Positions 1-8,230 are shown, counted from the first letter of the stretch. The stretch: DNA of 54,469 bases from Methanosarcina baikalica (GCF_031461075.1 NZ_JAVKPK010000021.1:1-54469), one strand, 5' to 3'. Made by a program: numbers and translations. Notes: a model not told the origin generated them from the sequence alone.

Positions 1-31
1 CAGAAATCATTATCAGAAATCATTATCAGAA
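1..31. repeat. Short tandem repeat at window edge
   Basis: The 13-bp unit CAGAAATCATTAT occurs twice in tandem (1-13, 14-26), followed by a partial third copy. No function is visible, and the array may continue left of the window. Confidence 0.6.
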
Positions 32-140
32 TAACTAATTTACTATTTGTGTGAAGATTCAAATATTGAAACTTTAATAGTATCTAACAAGAGTTTGATT
101 AGTTTAAATTTTGGTTTTAAATTGGGACAATTTAAATGAG

Positions 141-232
141 TTAGTGTATAGTCAACATCAAAATGTCGTATAAAACAGATTGCATCTATGCATAATCATT
201 AAATCTTTGAGTGTTGACGCGATAATAGCTAA
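141..232. mobile_element. Degenerate MITE-like element (copy A)
   Basis: This stretch is a diverged copy of the short element at 52351-52438. The shared interior reads about AAAxGTCGTATAAAA, then CAGATTGCA/CGATTGCA, AATCATT and AATCTTTxAG. The ends are imperfect inverted repeats (TTAGTGTATAGTCAACA on the left; the complement of TTAGCTATTATCGCGTCAACA, without the spacer, on the right). It carries no ORF and lies just upstream of radC, so it could contribute promoter sequence. The family assignment rests only on comparison of the two copies in this window. Confidence 0.6.
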
Positions 233-315
233 ATTTGGGTAATTATACATATAAATTTCCTGCGTGAGTTTGCTATCTGTCAATCAAAGATGGGAAAGAA
301 AGATGGGGGTCGATT

Positions 316-672
316 ATGGAAATAAATAAGGTCCGGATTCACGATATTCCCGAAGAAGAACGTCCACGAGAGAGGCTTATTAGAAATGGGCCGGAATCTC
401 TTTCAAATGCGGAACTGCTGGGAATAATTCTCAGGACAGGGTCAAAGGAAGAGAATGTTATCAATCTGTGCAGCCGGATATTAACAGAGTATAGTATCAA
501 GCAGCTCAGTCTTGCAAATGTTTCAAGGCTTATGCAGGTTCATGGGATTGGAAAAGCGAAGGCTGCCCAGATAGCTGCGGTTTTCGAACTTGCCCGCAGG
601 CTTGAGACTTTTGTGGAAGAGCCAAAAAGGAAAATATGTTCCCCAAAAGATGTATATACACTGACATATTAG
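316..672 (+). pseudogene. radC: radC 5' fragment, N-terminal HhH half, cut by element insertion
   Basis: This is the N-terminal half of the RadC/UPF0758 family. It contains the family start (IHDIPEEERPRERL), the ELLGIILRTG segment and the helix-hairpin-helix stretch with VHGIGKAKAAQI. The frame runs to D-V-Y-T-L at the integration core (658-664), then reads two element codons and a TAG at 670. The continuation (M-Y-P-K-M-R) begins at 31684, and joining the two gives about 229 aa, the normal family length. The start ATG at 316 follows a GGGGG ribosome site. The fragment could still be made as a 118-aa HhH-only protein. RadC's cellular role is unclear; it is a JAMM-domain protein historically linked to DNA repair. 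Confidence 0.93.
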
Positions 673-692
673 GTGTAAAAGTAATACATACC
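658..692. other. attL: core and inverted arm site
   Basis: The core ACACTGA (658-664) is followed by 16 bp and then the arm GTAATACATACC (681-692). The arm is the exact reverse complement of the arm at 31649-31660 near the right end. The same 7-bp core occurs at both ends, and left of it the sequence is radC coding DNA. Confidence 0.8.
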
Positions 693-711
693 CCTTTTTG
701 GAGGATTCATT

Positions 712-2016
712 ATCGAGGTCCGCGAATTAAAGGAAGACACGATTATTAATCAATGGCTGGACACATTAAGTCCTAAGCCTAACACGCAGAAAAATTATCT
801 TCTATCAATGAAACATTTCACCGAATGGACAGGAAAGACCCCAAATGAGTTATTAACTGAAGCAGAAGAAGAAATAAAATCAGGCAGACTGATGAGGCAG
901 CGAAATATAAAAAAATATTTAACAGGGTTCAGGAAACATTTACAAGATTCAAACCTTGCACCAATAACTGTAAAAGGGTATATGACAGGCGTAAAAAGTT
1001 TTTATCAGCTTTTTGATATAGAACTCCCTAAGTTGCCACGCTTAGATAAGAAAGCTAAACCTTTGGAGAAACACAACAAAATTCCCACAAAGGAAGATCT
1101 GCAAGAGGTTTTGAAGATATGCGATCCGCTTGAGAAAGCTGTCCTGTTGGTGGGGGCTTCTTCCGGTTTAAGCTCAAATGAGATCACAAGTTTAAAAGTT
1201 AGAGACTTCACAAAGGGATATGATGAGACAACAGGGATTACAACATTAATATTGAGAAGGGAAAAAAACGGGGTGGATTTTGTTACCTTCTTATCTCCAG
1301 AAGCCGGCAAGGCTGTTTTAGATTATCTAAATTTCAGAGGAAGGACGGATAAAAAGCAGGAAACACGTAGACAAAATCAGCTGGAAAAGCAGAGAGTGTT
1401 TACTGATAAAGATTATTTATTTATTAAGAGAAATATTTCTGAGGAATATATTAAAAACAGAGATGAGGAAGAGCGCGCGCTCGATACTGCAGCACTCATT
1501 AAAATATACAGATCAGTATCGGAAAAAGCACAAAAGAACACACAGACTGGTGATTGGAATCTGATTCGATCACACAACATTAGAAAATATTTTAACAGTG
1601 CCTTACTTAATGCAGGAGCTGATTCTTTTTTCGTTGAATTCACTATGGGGCACCAACTAGACGCAACAAGAGCGGCATATTTTAGGGCATCACCTGCCAA
1701 GCTGCGAGAAATTTACAAACGGTTTATACCCTTCCTGACAATCCAAAAAGAACTCGACATCTCAGAAAGCCCCGAATATCTTGCAATAAAAAACGAAAAC
1801 GCGATACTACGTGCAGAAACGGAGAGGCACGTAATAAGCAGGCAGGAATTTCAGGAGCTCCGCAACGTGATCGGGAGTTTGAGAACCTCCCCTACCCCGG
1901 CACTGGACCCAGATGCAACCCCAGAGGAAAAAGCACTATACGAGAAAATGCTTGAAAAAGAAAAAGAAAATAATATGCGCAAAACGCTCTTAAAAGAATT
2001 TTTCAGATGTGACTGA
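712..2016 (+). CDS. Tyrosine recombinase (integrase), non-AUG start
   Basis: This is a phage-type integrase expected to insert and excise the element at radC. An N-terminal core-binding domain (about residues 5-100, containing WLDTLSPKPNTQKNY) is followed by the catalytic domain. Visible catalytic residues, counted from an ATC start, are H288 and R291 (H-N-I-R), G-H314 and Y323 (AAYFRAS). The box I arginine position reads Ser (SGLSSNE). The C-terminus is a charged coiled coil. The first ATG (808) would cut off the start of the core-binding domain. An in-frame stop at 682 and the absence of ATG, GTG or TTG before 808 leave ATC 712 (7 nt after GGAGG 700-704) or ATT 709 as the start. It is transcribed inward from attL. 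Confidence 0.88.
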   Translation: MEVRELKEDTIINQWLDTLSPKPNTQKNYLLSMKHFTEWTGKTPNELLTEAEEEIKSGRLMRQRNIKKYLTGFRKHLQDSNLAPITVKGYMTGVKSFYQLFDIELPKLPRLDKKAKPLEKHNKIPTKEDLQEVLKICDPLEKAVLLVGASSGLSSNEITSLKVRDFTKGYDETTGITTLILRREKNGVDFVTFLSPEAGKAVLDYLNFRGRTDKKQETRRQNQLEKQRVFTDKDYLFIKRNISEEYIKNRDEEERALDTAALIKIYRSVSEKAQKNTQTGDWNLIRSHNIRKYFNSALLNAGADSFFVEFTMGHQLDATRAAYFRASPAKLREIYKRFIPFLTIQKELDISESPEYLAIKNENAILRAETERHVISRQEFQELRNVIGSLRTSPTPALDPDATPEEKALYEKMLEKEKENNMRKTLLKEFFRCD

Positions 2017-2046
2017 CTATTTTTCAGACTGCAGGAGGTGCTTAAA

Positions 2047-2199
2047 ATGCTTCCCTGCTTTTTCTATTTACTGCTTCTCTGCTTCCCTATTTTACGTAAG
2101 GTTTATATTGTATTAGCGCGTTGTATGAATGGGAAGCGGGGCAGGAATACCCGAGGGTATGGACAAACGATAGCTTTATATAGGTTTGAAGCCATATAA
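2047..2199 (+). CDS. Small hydrophobic/basic protein, 50 aa
   Basis: The ATG at 2047 sits 7 nt after a perfect AGGAGGTG ribosome site, only 30 nt past the integrase stop. The product has a hydrophobic N-terminal half (FFYLLLLCFPIL), suggesting one membrane helix, and then a basic tail rich in Arg and Gly. I recognise no family. The case for a gene rests on the ribosome site and the position behind the integrase. The downstream part of the ORF overlaps the likely TATA element of the next gene. Confidence 0.4.
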   Translation: MLPCFFYLLLLCFPILRKVYIVLARCMNGKRGRNTRGYGQTIALYRFEAI

Positions 2200-2256
2200 G
2201 ATAATGTAAGTTACAGAAATAGCCTTAGCACTAAAAATATAGACAGGTGTGTAAAA

Positions 2257-2421
2257 ATGAGAATTTACAATGATAAAGTGCAAGTCGTAGCGTACATTGA
2301 CAAAGAACTTTTCGGTAAAATAGAAGCCGAGAGATTACAAACTGGCGAGTCAATGTCTGGTATGCTCTATTCTATATTAGAGGCTGTCTTCAGCGAGCCA
2401 ATACCAACAGAAGCTCAGTAA
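2257..2421 (+). CDS. Ribbon-helix-helix (CopG/Arc-like) regulator, 54 aa
   Basis: The product fits an RHH fold: an N-terminal beta strand (VQVVAYIDKE), a first helix (LFGKIEAERLQ), the turn TGESMS, and a second helix (GMLYSILEAVF). Proteins of this size in plasmids and archaeal viruses are usually DNA-binding copy-number or transcription regulators; that role is inferred here. The start ATG follows AGGTGTG. A TATA-like stretch (TTTATATAGG, about 2179-2188) lies upstream. It precedes the replication genes, so control of replication gene expression is the natural guess. Confidence 0.7.
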   Translation: MRIYNDKVQVVAYIDKELFGKIEAERLQTGESMSGMLYSILEAVFSEPIPTEAQ

Positions 2422-2527
2422 AAAAGTTGTACCGTCCTTTAGGTCTTAGGGGCTCAAACTTTGGAGAGAGCGAACCCCGTAAAACCGAGAGTACCCAAAT
2501 CTAAAAAGACTCAGGAGAGTAAAAACA
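2422..2527 (+). other. Leader region before the helicase operon
   Basis: This 106-nt gap holds short complementary stretches (GGGGCTC near 2449 and GAACCCC near 2470), which could form a weak hairpin. It ends in the AGGAGAG ribosome site of the next gene. No ORF is convincing. Confidence 0.3.
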
Positions 2528-2839
2528 ATGTCTTTATCATTACATATATACGACCTTGGCGCATATAACTCTTTCGCTTATAAAACAAGCGCACCCGCTA
2601 ACATTCCAAAAATTCAGACGGCTTTTCTTAAGGACAATCCGTGGGTGCGCGCGCTGTATACAAACAGAGCTAGCTTCAATACTCGTATTGTGAAGTTACA
2701 GAGTCACGCAAGGGAAATGAAGGAGTCTGTAGAGTTCAAACAAAGAAAGGAGATAGAAGGCTGCGTCGATAAGAGAGAAGCCTGTATTATAAGGAACGCA
2801 CAAAAGTCATCGGGTTTGTTTCGGGTTCGGGGATGTTAA
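2528..2839 (+). CDS. Hypothetical protein, 103 aa
   Basis: I recognise no family. The protein is basic and mixed in composition, with a central stretch rich in Arg, Ser and Lys and three Cys in the last third. The ATG is preceded by CAGGAGAGTAAAAACA, a good ribosome site. It ends 3 nt before the helicase start, so the two genes are almost certainly cotranscribed and the product may act with the helicase. Function is unknown. Confidence 0.65.
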   Translation: MSLSLHIYDLGAYNSFAYKTSAPANIPKIQTAFLKDNPWVRALYTNRASFNTRIVKLQSHAREMKESVEFKQRKEIEGCVDKREACIIRNAQKSSGLFRVRGC

Positions 2840-2842
2840 AAA

Positions 2843-4444
2843 ATGGAAGGGTTTGGTATCGATATTGAGGGGATTCTATCAACTGTGACACCTCTCCATG
2901 ATGGCTTTCAGGACATAGAGCAGGCAAGAGAGATCATACGTGAGAATCTTATAACGCCTAATCCTGCAGAGTGGATTTGCAGAGAAAGCGACGCGCATGT
3001 AATAATATATGAAAAGTTCAAGCCTCACTTTGGTTTTAAAGTCAACCAGTGTGATAACTTAATGAAGTACTTCAAAGAGATTGCACCTGTAGTTAGAAAA
3101 CCCAAAGCACCTAAAGAGGTTGTATTTAACCAGTCCACAGGTAAGCTTGAGGAAGTCAGTGGAGATGAGGCAAAGAAAGTAAAAGTAGATCCGAGAGATG
3201 TAGATCAAGATGAAAAAGGTATTGCCCCTGAACTCATAGATAAGGCTGAAAAGATGGCAGACAGAATAATGAGCAGAGGTAACCCGATAAAGTACATTTT
3301 AAAGACTGTGGCAAAGAAGCACATAGGGGATGAAAAGACAGAAGAAGCTATATGCGTGTCAATTGCAGGGCAGAGTTGTCTGAATACTGCAGGTGTTCAA
3401 ATATCTGTGAATGGTGAAAGTGGTAGTGGTAAGAGTGACGCTTTCATAAAACACTTGCACTTAGTACCTAACATGTGGAAGAGAAAGACCTCACTTTCTG
3501 CCAAGGCTTTGTTTTACATGAAGCTCAGAGCAGGGACTATGATATACTCAGATGATGTAGACATGGATCCTGAAATGGCGGAAGTGTTTAAACAGTCTAC
3601 AACAAACTACCAAGAAACAACATACAGAGCAACGGTTAAAGAGCAAGACGTGAAAAACCTATCAATAGCGCCTAGGATCAACTGGTATTTGACAAGTGTA
3701 GAGAGTCATGTGTCTGATCAAGTAATGAACAGACGGTTAACAGTAGAAACAATTACGAGCCCAGAACAGAAAAAAAGAGTGTTCGATAAACAGCGAGCAC
3801 TAGAAGCACAAGGGATAAACCCTAATGAGGTTACATTTAGGGTGCTTGTGTGCAGGCGTATATATGCAATGGTAAAAAAGCAGTTATTCAATGTGCGAAT
3901 ACCATTTGCAGAGAGAATAAGCTTTAATGACGTGTCAAACAGTCGAATATTCCCTCTGTTCTGTGACATGATAAAGGGCTATGCAGTGTTCAACTATAAA
4001 CAAAGAAAAATAGATGAGAAAGGCAACCTTATTGCACAAGTAGAAGATTTTGAATGTGCAAAAGTCCTGTTCATGTCAAGGGCAGAAAACACGGTAACAA
4101 AACTTACCACACCTGAAAAACAAATTGTAAACTTTATCATAGGACACCAAAAAGAAATTGGGTGCTCTATAAATGAAATTGCAGCAGGGACAAAATTAGA
4201 CACTACAAAAATAAACAGGACAATTAATGGCAGGACAGACAGGAAAAACGACGCCGGAGGGTTGCTCGAAAAAGTAAAAGGAATGAGAAAAGAAGAAACA
4301 ACAGACACAGAATATATAAGAGACACAGAAGGCGAACATTCCGTAACAATAGGAAGCAAAGGCCGAAAAGCAACAAGGTACTTTATTGACGGAATGTCAA
4401 AGCTTGAGAATTACGCAAGCCTGAGCATTACTCTAGAAGATTAA
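2843..4444 (+). CDS. Replicative helicase/AAA-type ATPase of the element
   Basis: The product is 533 aa. The centre carries a clear Walker A (GESGSGKS, K197) and a Walker B-like acidic site (IYSDDVDMD, D237-D238). A sensor-like Asn-Arg region (ISNWYLTS-like segment, then MNRRLTVET) follows. About residues 430-470 form a predicted winged helix (TPEKQIVNFIIG, then IAAGTKLDTTKINRTI). This layout matches plasmid/viral SF3-like or D5-like helicases that open origins, and I infer that role. It lies directly before an iteron-rich AT-rich region and the PrimPol-type primase. The N-terminal 130 residues have no recognised domain. It could instead be a DNA-packaging ATPase, but its neighbours favour replication. 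Confidence 0.75.
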   Translation: MEGFGIDIEGILSTVTPLHDGFQDIEQAREIIRENLITPNPAEWICRESDAHVIIYEKFKPHFGFKVNQCDNLMKYFKEIAPVVRKPKAPKEVVFNQSTGKLEEVSGDEAKKVKVDPRDVDQDEKGIAPELIDKAEKMADRIMSRGNPIKYILKTVAKKHIGDEKTEEAICVSIAGQSCLNTAGVQISVNGESGSGKSDAFIKHLHLVPNMWKRKTSLSAKALFYMKLRAGTMIYSDDVDMDPEMAEVFKQSTTNYQETTYRATVKEQDVKNLSIAPRINWYLTSVESHVSDQVMNRRLTVETITSPEQKKRVFDKQRALEAQGINPNEVTFRVLVCRRIYAMVKKQLFNVRIPFAERISFNDVSNSRIFPLFCDMIKGYAVFNYKQRKIDEKGNLIAQVEDFECAKVLFMSRAENTVTKLTTPEKQIVNFIIGHQKEIGCSINEIAAGTKLDTTKINRTINGRTDRKNDAGGLLEKVKGMRKEETTDTEYIRDTEGEHSVTIGSKGRKATRYFIDGMSKLENYASLSITLED

Positions 4445-4880
4445 AGGGTTTAAAACCCCTTCTCTAATTCTTTCCCATGCACTAGAGACACTATTCAGGG
4501 AAAAAGCGTTTACTGTTACTTTTTTAATTCTTTTCCACACCAGAAGGATTTCTTTGCCCATTCTTTACCCATTCATAATTTATCATAACATGATAGTGTT
4601 GACACTATTTCTGAGTAAAAAATCAATTCTTTTCCCATTTTCCCAGATTTGAGATTCTTACTTTTTTGTGTGTATACTTTTTCAACATACATGCATACAT
4701 AAAAAATTCTAATAACTCTCTCTCTTGGAAAAATGGGTAAAGAATTAGTTATTTATTATTAAGTAGTGTCAGTAGTAGTGTATTATGAGAATTTATGAAT
4801 GGGTAAAAAATGGGAAAAGAATGGGAAAAGAATGGAAAAAAATTAGCAGTAGACACGATTGAGAAATAAGGTAAATAAAG
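4445..4880. other. Candidate replication origin with inverted iteron clusters
   Basis: This is a long non-coding AT-rich region between helicase and primase. The left half has repeats of AATTCTTTxCCCAT or close variants (4466-4478, 4526-4538, two abutting copies in 4549-4576, 4625-4638). The right half has the same unit inverted, ATGGGxAAAGAAT (4733-4746, and several overlapping copies in 4799-4843). A second motif, ATAGTGT-TG-ACACTAT (about 4593-4608), is palindromic, and its half GACACTA/TAGTGTC recurs near 4486 and 4764. Inverted iteron clusters flanking an AT-rich centre and next to replication genes are what plasmid origins look like. Origin activity is inferred. Confidence 0.55.
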
Positions 4881-5258
4881 GCAAGAGTGCAGAGAGGTCA
4901 CACTAAAAGACACAATGACAAGCTTTCCCTATTCAATGTGACCCTGCTCAGACCTATTTTCCTACCTGCCAATTATAAGCCCACCTGTGCAAAATTTACC
5001 ACATGGCACAGAATTACCTCAACTATTACTGAACGTTCAACCTTGGGCTTACGGCTCAAGCAGACGGGCAAGGTGTGTATAAACTCAGCTCTCTGTTAAT
5101 TGGAACGTAAAGAATACCGCCTGTCACAGGGTCCACCTTTCTCTTGCTCGTATTTCTCCCGTGCAAGTCTCTCCTGCTCTTCTCTCTCTTGCCGTGCCTT
5201 TTCCCGTGCAATTCTTTGATTTTTCCATATCCCTCTCTCGTTTTCGTCTTCGTCGGAG
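4881..5258. other. Gene-poor stretch with a possible charged-helix remnant on minus strand
   Basis: No plus-strand ORF here is convincing. On the minus strand, from about 5265 down to a TAA near 5097, one frame reads as a highly charged helix (segments such as IAREKARQERE and ERLAREKYEQEK). It has no ATG/GTG start and no ribosome site, and its N-terminal end overlaps the promoter of the primase gene. It may be a gene remnant or an artefact of pyrimidine-rich DNA. Confidence 0.3.
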
Positions 5259-5290
5259 TCCGAAGGCAAAGGTATAAATACTATTAAAGC
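5253..5290 (+). promoter_or_regulatory. Primase promoter with operator, copy 1
   Basis: The palindrome TCGGA-G-TCCGA (5253-5263) directly precedes a BRE-like AAAGG and the TATA box TATAAATA (5273-5280). The 32-nt block 5259-5290 is repeated with one mismatch at 6615-6646 before the winged-helix gene. Confidence 0.75.
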
Positions 5291-5343
5291 CTATTTACTA
5301 TTACAGACCTGAAAGTTTGGTCTAATTCGTGGGAAGTGTAAAA

Positions 5344-6570
5344 ATGGGACAAAATAGAGAATCCGAAATAATGGGAGCGTACAGACATTATACCGAATGC
5401 GGTGTTATAGTCCACCCGCTCGAAAAGGCTGTGAGCGGAGTTCATGGTACAGGTAAAAAGCCTGTGTTTGGGAACTACCAGAAGCAAAAAACGCCTTATG
5501 CTGAGAGCTTAATACAGCCCTATGCAAAGAAAGATTGTAATCTTGGTATAGTTTGTGGAAAAGCCTCTGATGTATCTGTATTTGATATCGATTGGTACAG
5601 AAGCGGAATAATAGATTATCTGTTTCGTGATCTAGACACCTCCAAATGGTGCTTTCAAACTCATGGTACTAAGAGATACGGGCATATGATTTTCAGATAT
5701 GAACCTGCACTTATCCCAGGGCAACACCAAGAGTTAGGCTTTGATATATTGGCTCAGAATATTGTAGGGAGCTCTAATAACTGCGTATGTTACCCGTCAA
5801 TCCATGAAGATGGCACTAAATATGAAATGAGCATAGATATCAGCGACAGACCCTCTATGCCCCTTGTATTAACTGAGAGAATAAACAGCCTGCTCAATAC
5901 TTACGCTGGCCTTACAGATGTTCTTCTGAACTGCAGGGCTGTGTTTAGGGACTTATGGGAGAGCATTTTCAAGCACAAGCGAGATGCAAATTATCACAAG
6001 GTAGACTTGTTCAGAATTAATGATGATGGCAGGCAAAGAAGCCTAGGCATGTTTACAGAGTTAAAGGCAAACGGGGCAACTGAAGAAATGCTTTTGCTCT
6101 GTTGTATGTTGGTGTTCGGTGACGAATACAACGAGAGGTTAAGCAGAAAAGAGCTTTCGCACCTTGACACTTCAAAGACTATGACAAACGCAAGGATTGA
6201 GCGTGACCCTGTACTCAAAAGATTTTATACAGGGTCAAACTTTGACCCATTTACAGAACCTCTTGAAAAGCTTGAGACAAAACTAAGCCCTGAATCTCGG
6301 GATGCTTACGAGACATTGATGTGTGAGGCACCTTGTGAGACTCTTGACTTAGTGAGGAGAGCTTTCCTAATAGGTGTTTTCACAAAACAGGGTTATGTAA
6401 CGAAGGAAGATTTTACTCAAGTTGAGGCAATCAGTAACCCTGAACCCAATGTGAAAACAGTTTGGAAGCATGAGGAAAAGTACACAGCTCCAGTAGTAAA
6501 CATGGATAGCGCGAACGAAGTCACAGTGGACCCAGAGCTATTGGCAGCTTTCAATAAGGCATTCGAGTAA
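5344..6570 (+). CDS. PrimPol-type DNA primase (bifunctional primase/polymerase family)
   Basis: The product is 408 aa. The N-terminal half carries hallmarks of archaeo-eukaryotic primase PrimPol domains: an N-terminal 'H-P' segment with GTGKKPVF, then CNLGIVCGKASDVSVFDIDW with the acidic D-x-D metal site, then GFDILAQ with YPSIHEDGTKYE (the 'PPS-h-G-Y' block). The C-terminal half is helical and unassigned. In related elements this protein makes primers at the origin. ATG 5344 is chosen over the upstream GTG 5329 because GGGAAGTG lies just before it, matching the ribosome-site style of other element genes. It sits right after the candidate origin, with its own operator/promoter. Confidence 0.8.
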   Translation: MGQNRESEIMGAYRHYTECGVIVHPLEKAVSGVHGTGKKPVFGNYQKQKTPYAESLIQPYAKKDCNLGIVCGKASDVSVFDIDWYRSGIIDYLFRDLDTSKWCFQTHGTKRYGHMIFRYEPALIPGQHQELGFDILAQNIVGSSNNCVCYPSIHEDGTKYEMSIDISDRPSMPLVLTERINSLLNTYAGLTDVLLNCRAVFRDLWESIFKHKRDANYHKVDLFRINDDGRQRSLGMFTELKANGATEEMLLLCCMLVFGDEYNERLSRKELSHLDTSKTMTNARIERDPVLKRFYTGSNFDPFTEPLEKLETKLSPESRDAYETLMCEAPCETLDLVRRAFLIGVFTKQGYVTKEDFTQVEAISNPEPNVKTVWKHEEKYTAPVVNMDSANEVTVDPELLAAFNKAFE

Positions 6571-6605
6571 AGAACCTTATTAATATTTTTTATATCTTTT
6601 CATTT

Positions 6606-6646
6606 CCTTCGGACTCCGAAGGCAAAGGTATAAATAGTATTAAAGC
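6606..6646 (+). promoter_or_regulatory. Winged-helix gene promoter with operator, copy 2
   Basis: A perfect palindrome, CCTTCGGA-C-TCCGAAGG (6606-6622), overlaps the BRE side of the TATA box TATAAATA (6629-6636). The block 6615-6646 matches 5259-5290 at 31 of 32 positions. A single regulator could therefore control primase and the winged-helix operon together. Confidence 0.75.
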
Positions 6647-6692
6647 ATATATAGAATATGCAGAAAGAATTTTCTGCGCGGAGACAAAAAAC

Positions 6693-6902
6693 ATGGCGAG
6701 GTTTGTCGAGCAGTACACTGATAAAGATTTCACTGATGCCATTAATGGCGGGATGAAAACGGTAGGCTACATTCTTAAGAAGGTCGGCTGCGCAAGATCA
6801 ACAGCGGTTAACTACCTGGAAAGAATGGAAAAAGAAGGTAAAATTGAGAAAGTAGAAATCGATGACGGTTTAATGAACGTTTGGAAAGTTGTAAAAGAGT
6901 AA
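6693..6902 (+). CDS. Winged helix-turn-helix protein, 69 aa
   Basis: The whole protein fits one winged-helix domain: helix 1 (DKDFTDAINGG), helix 2 (TVGYILKKVG), a recognition helix (ARSTAVNYLERMEKEG) and a wing (KIEKVEIDDGLMNVWKVV). It belongs to the broad MarR/ArsR-like set of small archaeal regulators. It lies 47 nt downstream of the TATA box at 6629-6636, so it is a good candidate for the protein that binds the CCTTCGGACTCCGAAGG operator and controls itself and the primase; that is inference. Confidence 0.75.
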   Translation: MARFVEQYTDKDFTDAINGGMKTVGYILKKVGCARSTAVNYLERMEKEGKIEKVEIDDGLMNVWKVVKE

Positions 6903-6973
6903 CAACATAAAGCGAGTGGGGTCGCTTGATAGGGCAGACAAAAAACATATTAGAAAAACAGGGAGTGTAAAAC

Positions 6974-7288
6974 ATGTCAGCTGAACTTATCACAAAAAAC
7001 GTAATAAACGCAATTGAAACGGCAACAGTCACATTATACGCAGAAGAGACAGATGTAAGACCTAGGGCATTCGAGAGCAGTAATTTAGATTGTGTTCTTG
7101 AGGATAACGCAAGCACGATTCGGGCACTTGTTTGCAAACTGGTAGAAATAAATGATTGTATTGACATTAATGCGGCTGAAGAGCAGAAAGAGAAGATGGA
7201 CCAGATAAACGGTTTGATCCGTACTCTTGGGGAATCTCGGGGCTATCTTGTGGCGTTGAAGAGTGCATTAAGTAAGAAGGGATTTTAA
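6974..7288 (+). CDS. Hypothetical helical protein, 104 aa
   Basis: No family is recognised. The sequence is mostly helical with two amphipathic stretches (about residues 40-65 and 70-100). GGGAGTGTAAAAC precedes the ATG, the typical ribosome site of this element. The stop overlaps the next start (TAATG at 7286-7290), so translation of the two is probably coupled. Its size and layout resemble the neighbour encoded at 7288, though sequence similarity is weak. Confidence 0.6.
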   Translation: MSAELITKNVINAIETATVTLYAEETDVRPRAFESSNLDCVLEDNASTIRALVCKLVEINDCIDINAAEEQKEKMDQINGLIRTLGESRGYLVALKSALSKKGF

Positions 7289-7575
7289 TGACCACCCTTT
7301 CAGATGTTGAAGCGGTGAGCCGCTACAGACTAAATAAATGCGGGTTGAAGGAAGCCAAGGAAATAAAAGAAGTCTACCTCAAGAACCTAAGAGCCGCTAA
7401 CGATTTCATTGCAGAGCTGTCTGACGACATGGGCAGATTGAACCCTGACCCGCACGAGGCCAAAAAACAGAAGTCAGACTTAAAGTACGCCTGTGAGGTG
7501 CGCGGGATAGTGCTTGCAAAATTGAGGGCAGTCAACGCTGTAATAGACCAAATCGAAGTATCTTGTGTATGTTAA
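7288..7575 (+). CDS. Hypothetical helical protein, 95 aa
   Basis: No family is recognised. The product is a charged two-helix protein, with segments rich in Lys/Glu (AKEIKEVYLKNLRAANDF) and a second helix (RGIVLAKLRAVNAVIDQI). The phrases LKNLRAAND and LAKLRAVNA look like an internal duplication. It ends C-V-C. The start overlaps the upstream stop, making a coupled pair with the 104-aa protein. Confidence 0.6.
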   Translation: MTTLSDVEAVSRYRLNKCGLKEAKEIKEVYLKNLRAANDFIAELSDDMGRLNPDPHEAKKQKSDLKYACEVRGIVLAKLRAVNAVIDQIEVSCVC

Positions 7576-7631
7576 ATCATACGAAAAATCATATACTTAA
7601 AATTTTTACAGTGGGAAGGGGCGAAAAACAA

Positions 7632-8216
7632 ATGACAGAAATACAGACAGAGGCAGAATGGGTTGGGAAGCCTGAAGTTACCGATCAGGTGCAGATTCTG
7701 AAGGAGTACCAAAAGTTACTCCTCGGTACAAACTTTGAAGACCTAGATTTAAACGAATATCAACAGCAGGCACTACAGGCTTATATGAAAGCAGCAGCAG
7801 ACGGAAGTTACGGTGCCCAAATAGCCCAGAAACTACCAGGCTGGTCCCTAAGTTGGGTATGCACTATGCATAAGGCAAAAAGGCTCATGGGGTGCCTACT
7901 GAAAGACCTAAAACAAAAACGGAGCCCGCAGATTCGCGCTAGGGCACAGAAAAGGGTTTTTGAGTTAACGTCAATCCCGCCAGTTAAGACATATTCACTG
8001 TCTGAAGCAGTGCAGTTGAAATGTACGGGGTTGAACATTAATCGCCTGAAGGAAAGAGGAGTAACTGAAACCCAAGTGCGGAAAATGAGGGGTGTTACAC
8101 AGGGAATTGAGGCAGGAGAGTCATTTGGCAGTATTGCAGCACGTGTCCATGTGCCTGAGATTGAAGTAAGACGGATAGCAAAAATTTTAAAAGAAGCAGA
8201 ACAGATAAAAGTTTGA
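7632..8216 (+). CDS. Putative DNA-binding protein with C-terminal HTH, 194 aa
   Basis: The family is not recognised. The C-terminal 50 residues resemble a helix-turn-helix (RKMRGVTQGIEAGESFGSIAARVHVPEIEVRRIAKIL), like the DNA-binding end of sigma-like or resolvase-like proteins. The middle (about residues 50-115) is helical and basic. The frame is open from ATG 7563, but ATG 7632 is preferred because GGGAAGGGGCG precedes it. A regulatory or replication-accessory role is possible. Confidence 0.6.
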   Translation: MTEIQTEAEWVGKPEVTDQVQILKEYQKLLLGTNFEDLDLNEYQQQALQAYMKAAADGSYGAQIAQKLPGWSLSWVCTMHKAKRLMGCLLKDLKQKRSPQIRARAQKRVFELTSIPPVKTYSLSEAVQLKCTGLNINRLKERGVTETQVRKMRGVTQGIEAGESFGSIAARVHVPEIEVRRIAKILKEAEQIKV

Positions 8217-8230
8217 ATGGGAGTGGGTGT

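Noticed and set aside
141..232. Left repeat as a CRISPR or att site of the 31-kb element
   Set aside because: It matches the short element at 52351-52438 far outside the integrated element, and has MITE-like ends instead.
4887..5099. Plus-strand open frame of 70 aa
   Set aside because: No ribosome site, odd composition, and it lies in a pyrimidine-rich gap next to the candidate origin.
5097..5265. Minus-strand charged helical frame (REKARQERE-like)
   Set aside because: Coding-like composition, but no start codon or ribosome site and it overlaps the primase promoter; kept only as a possible remnant.
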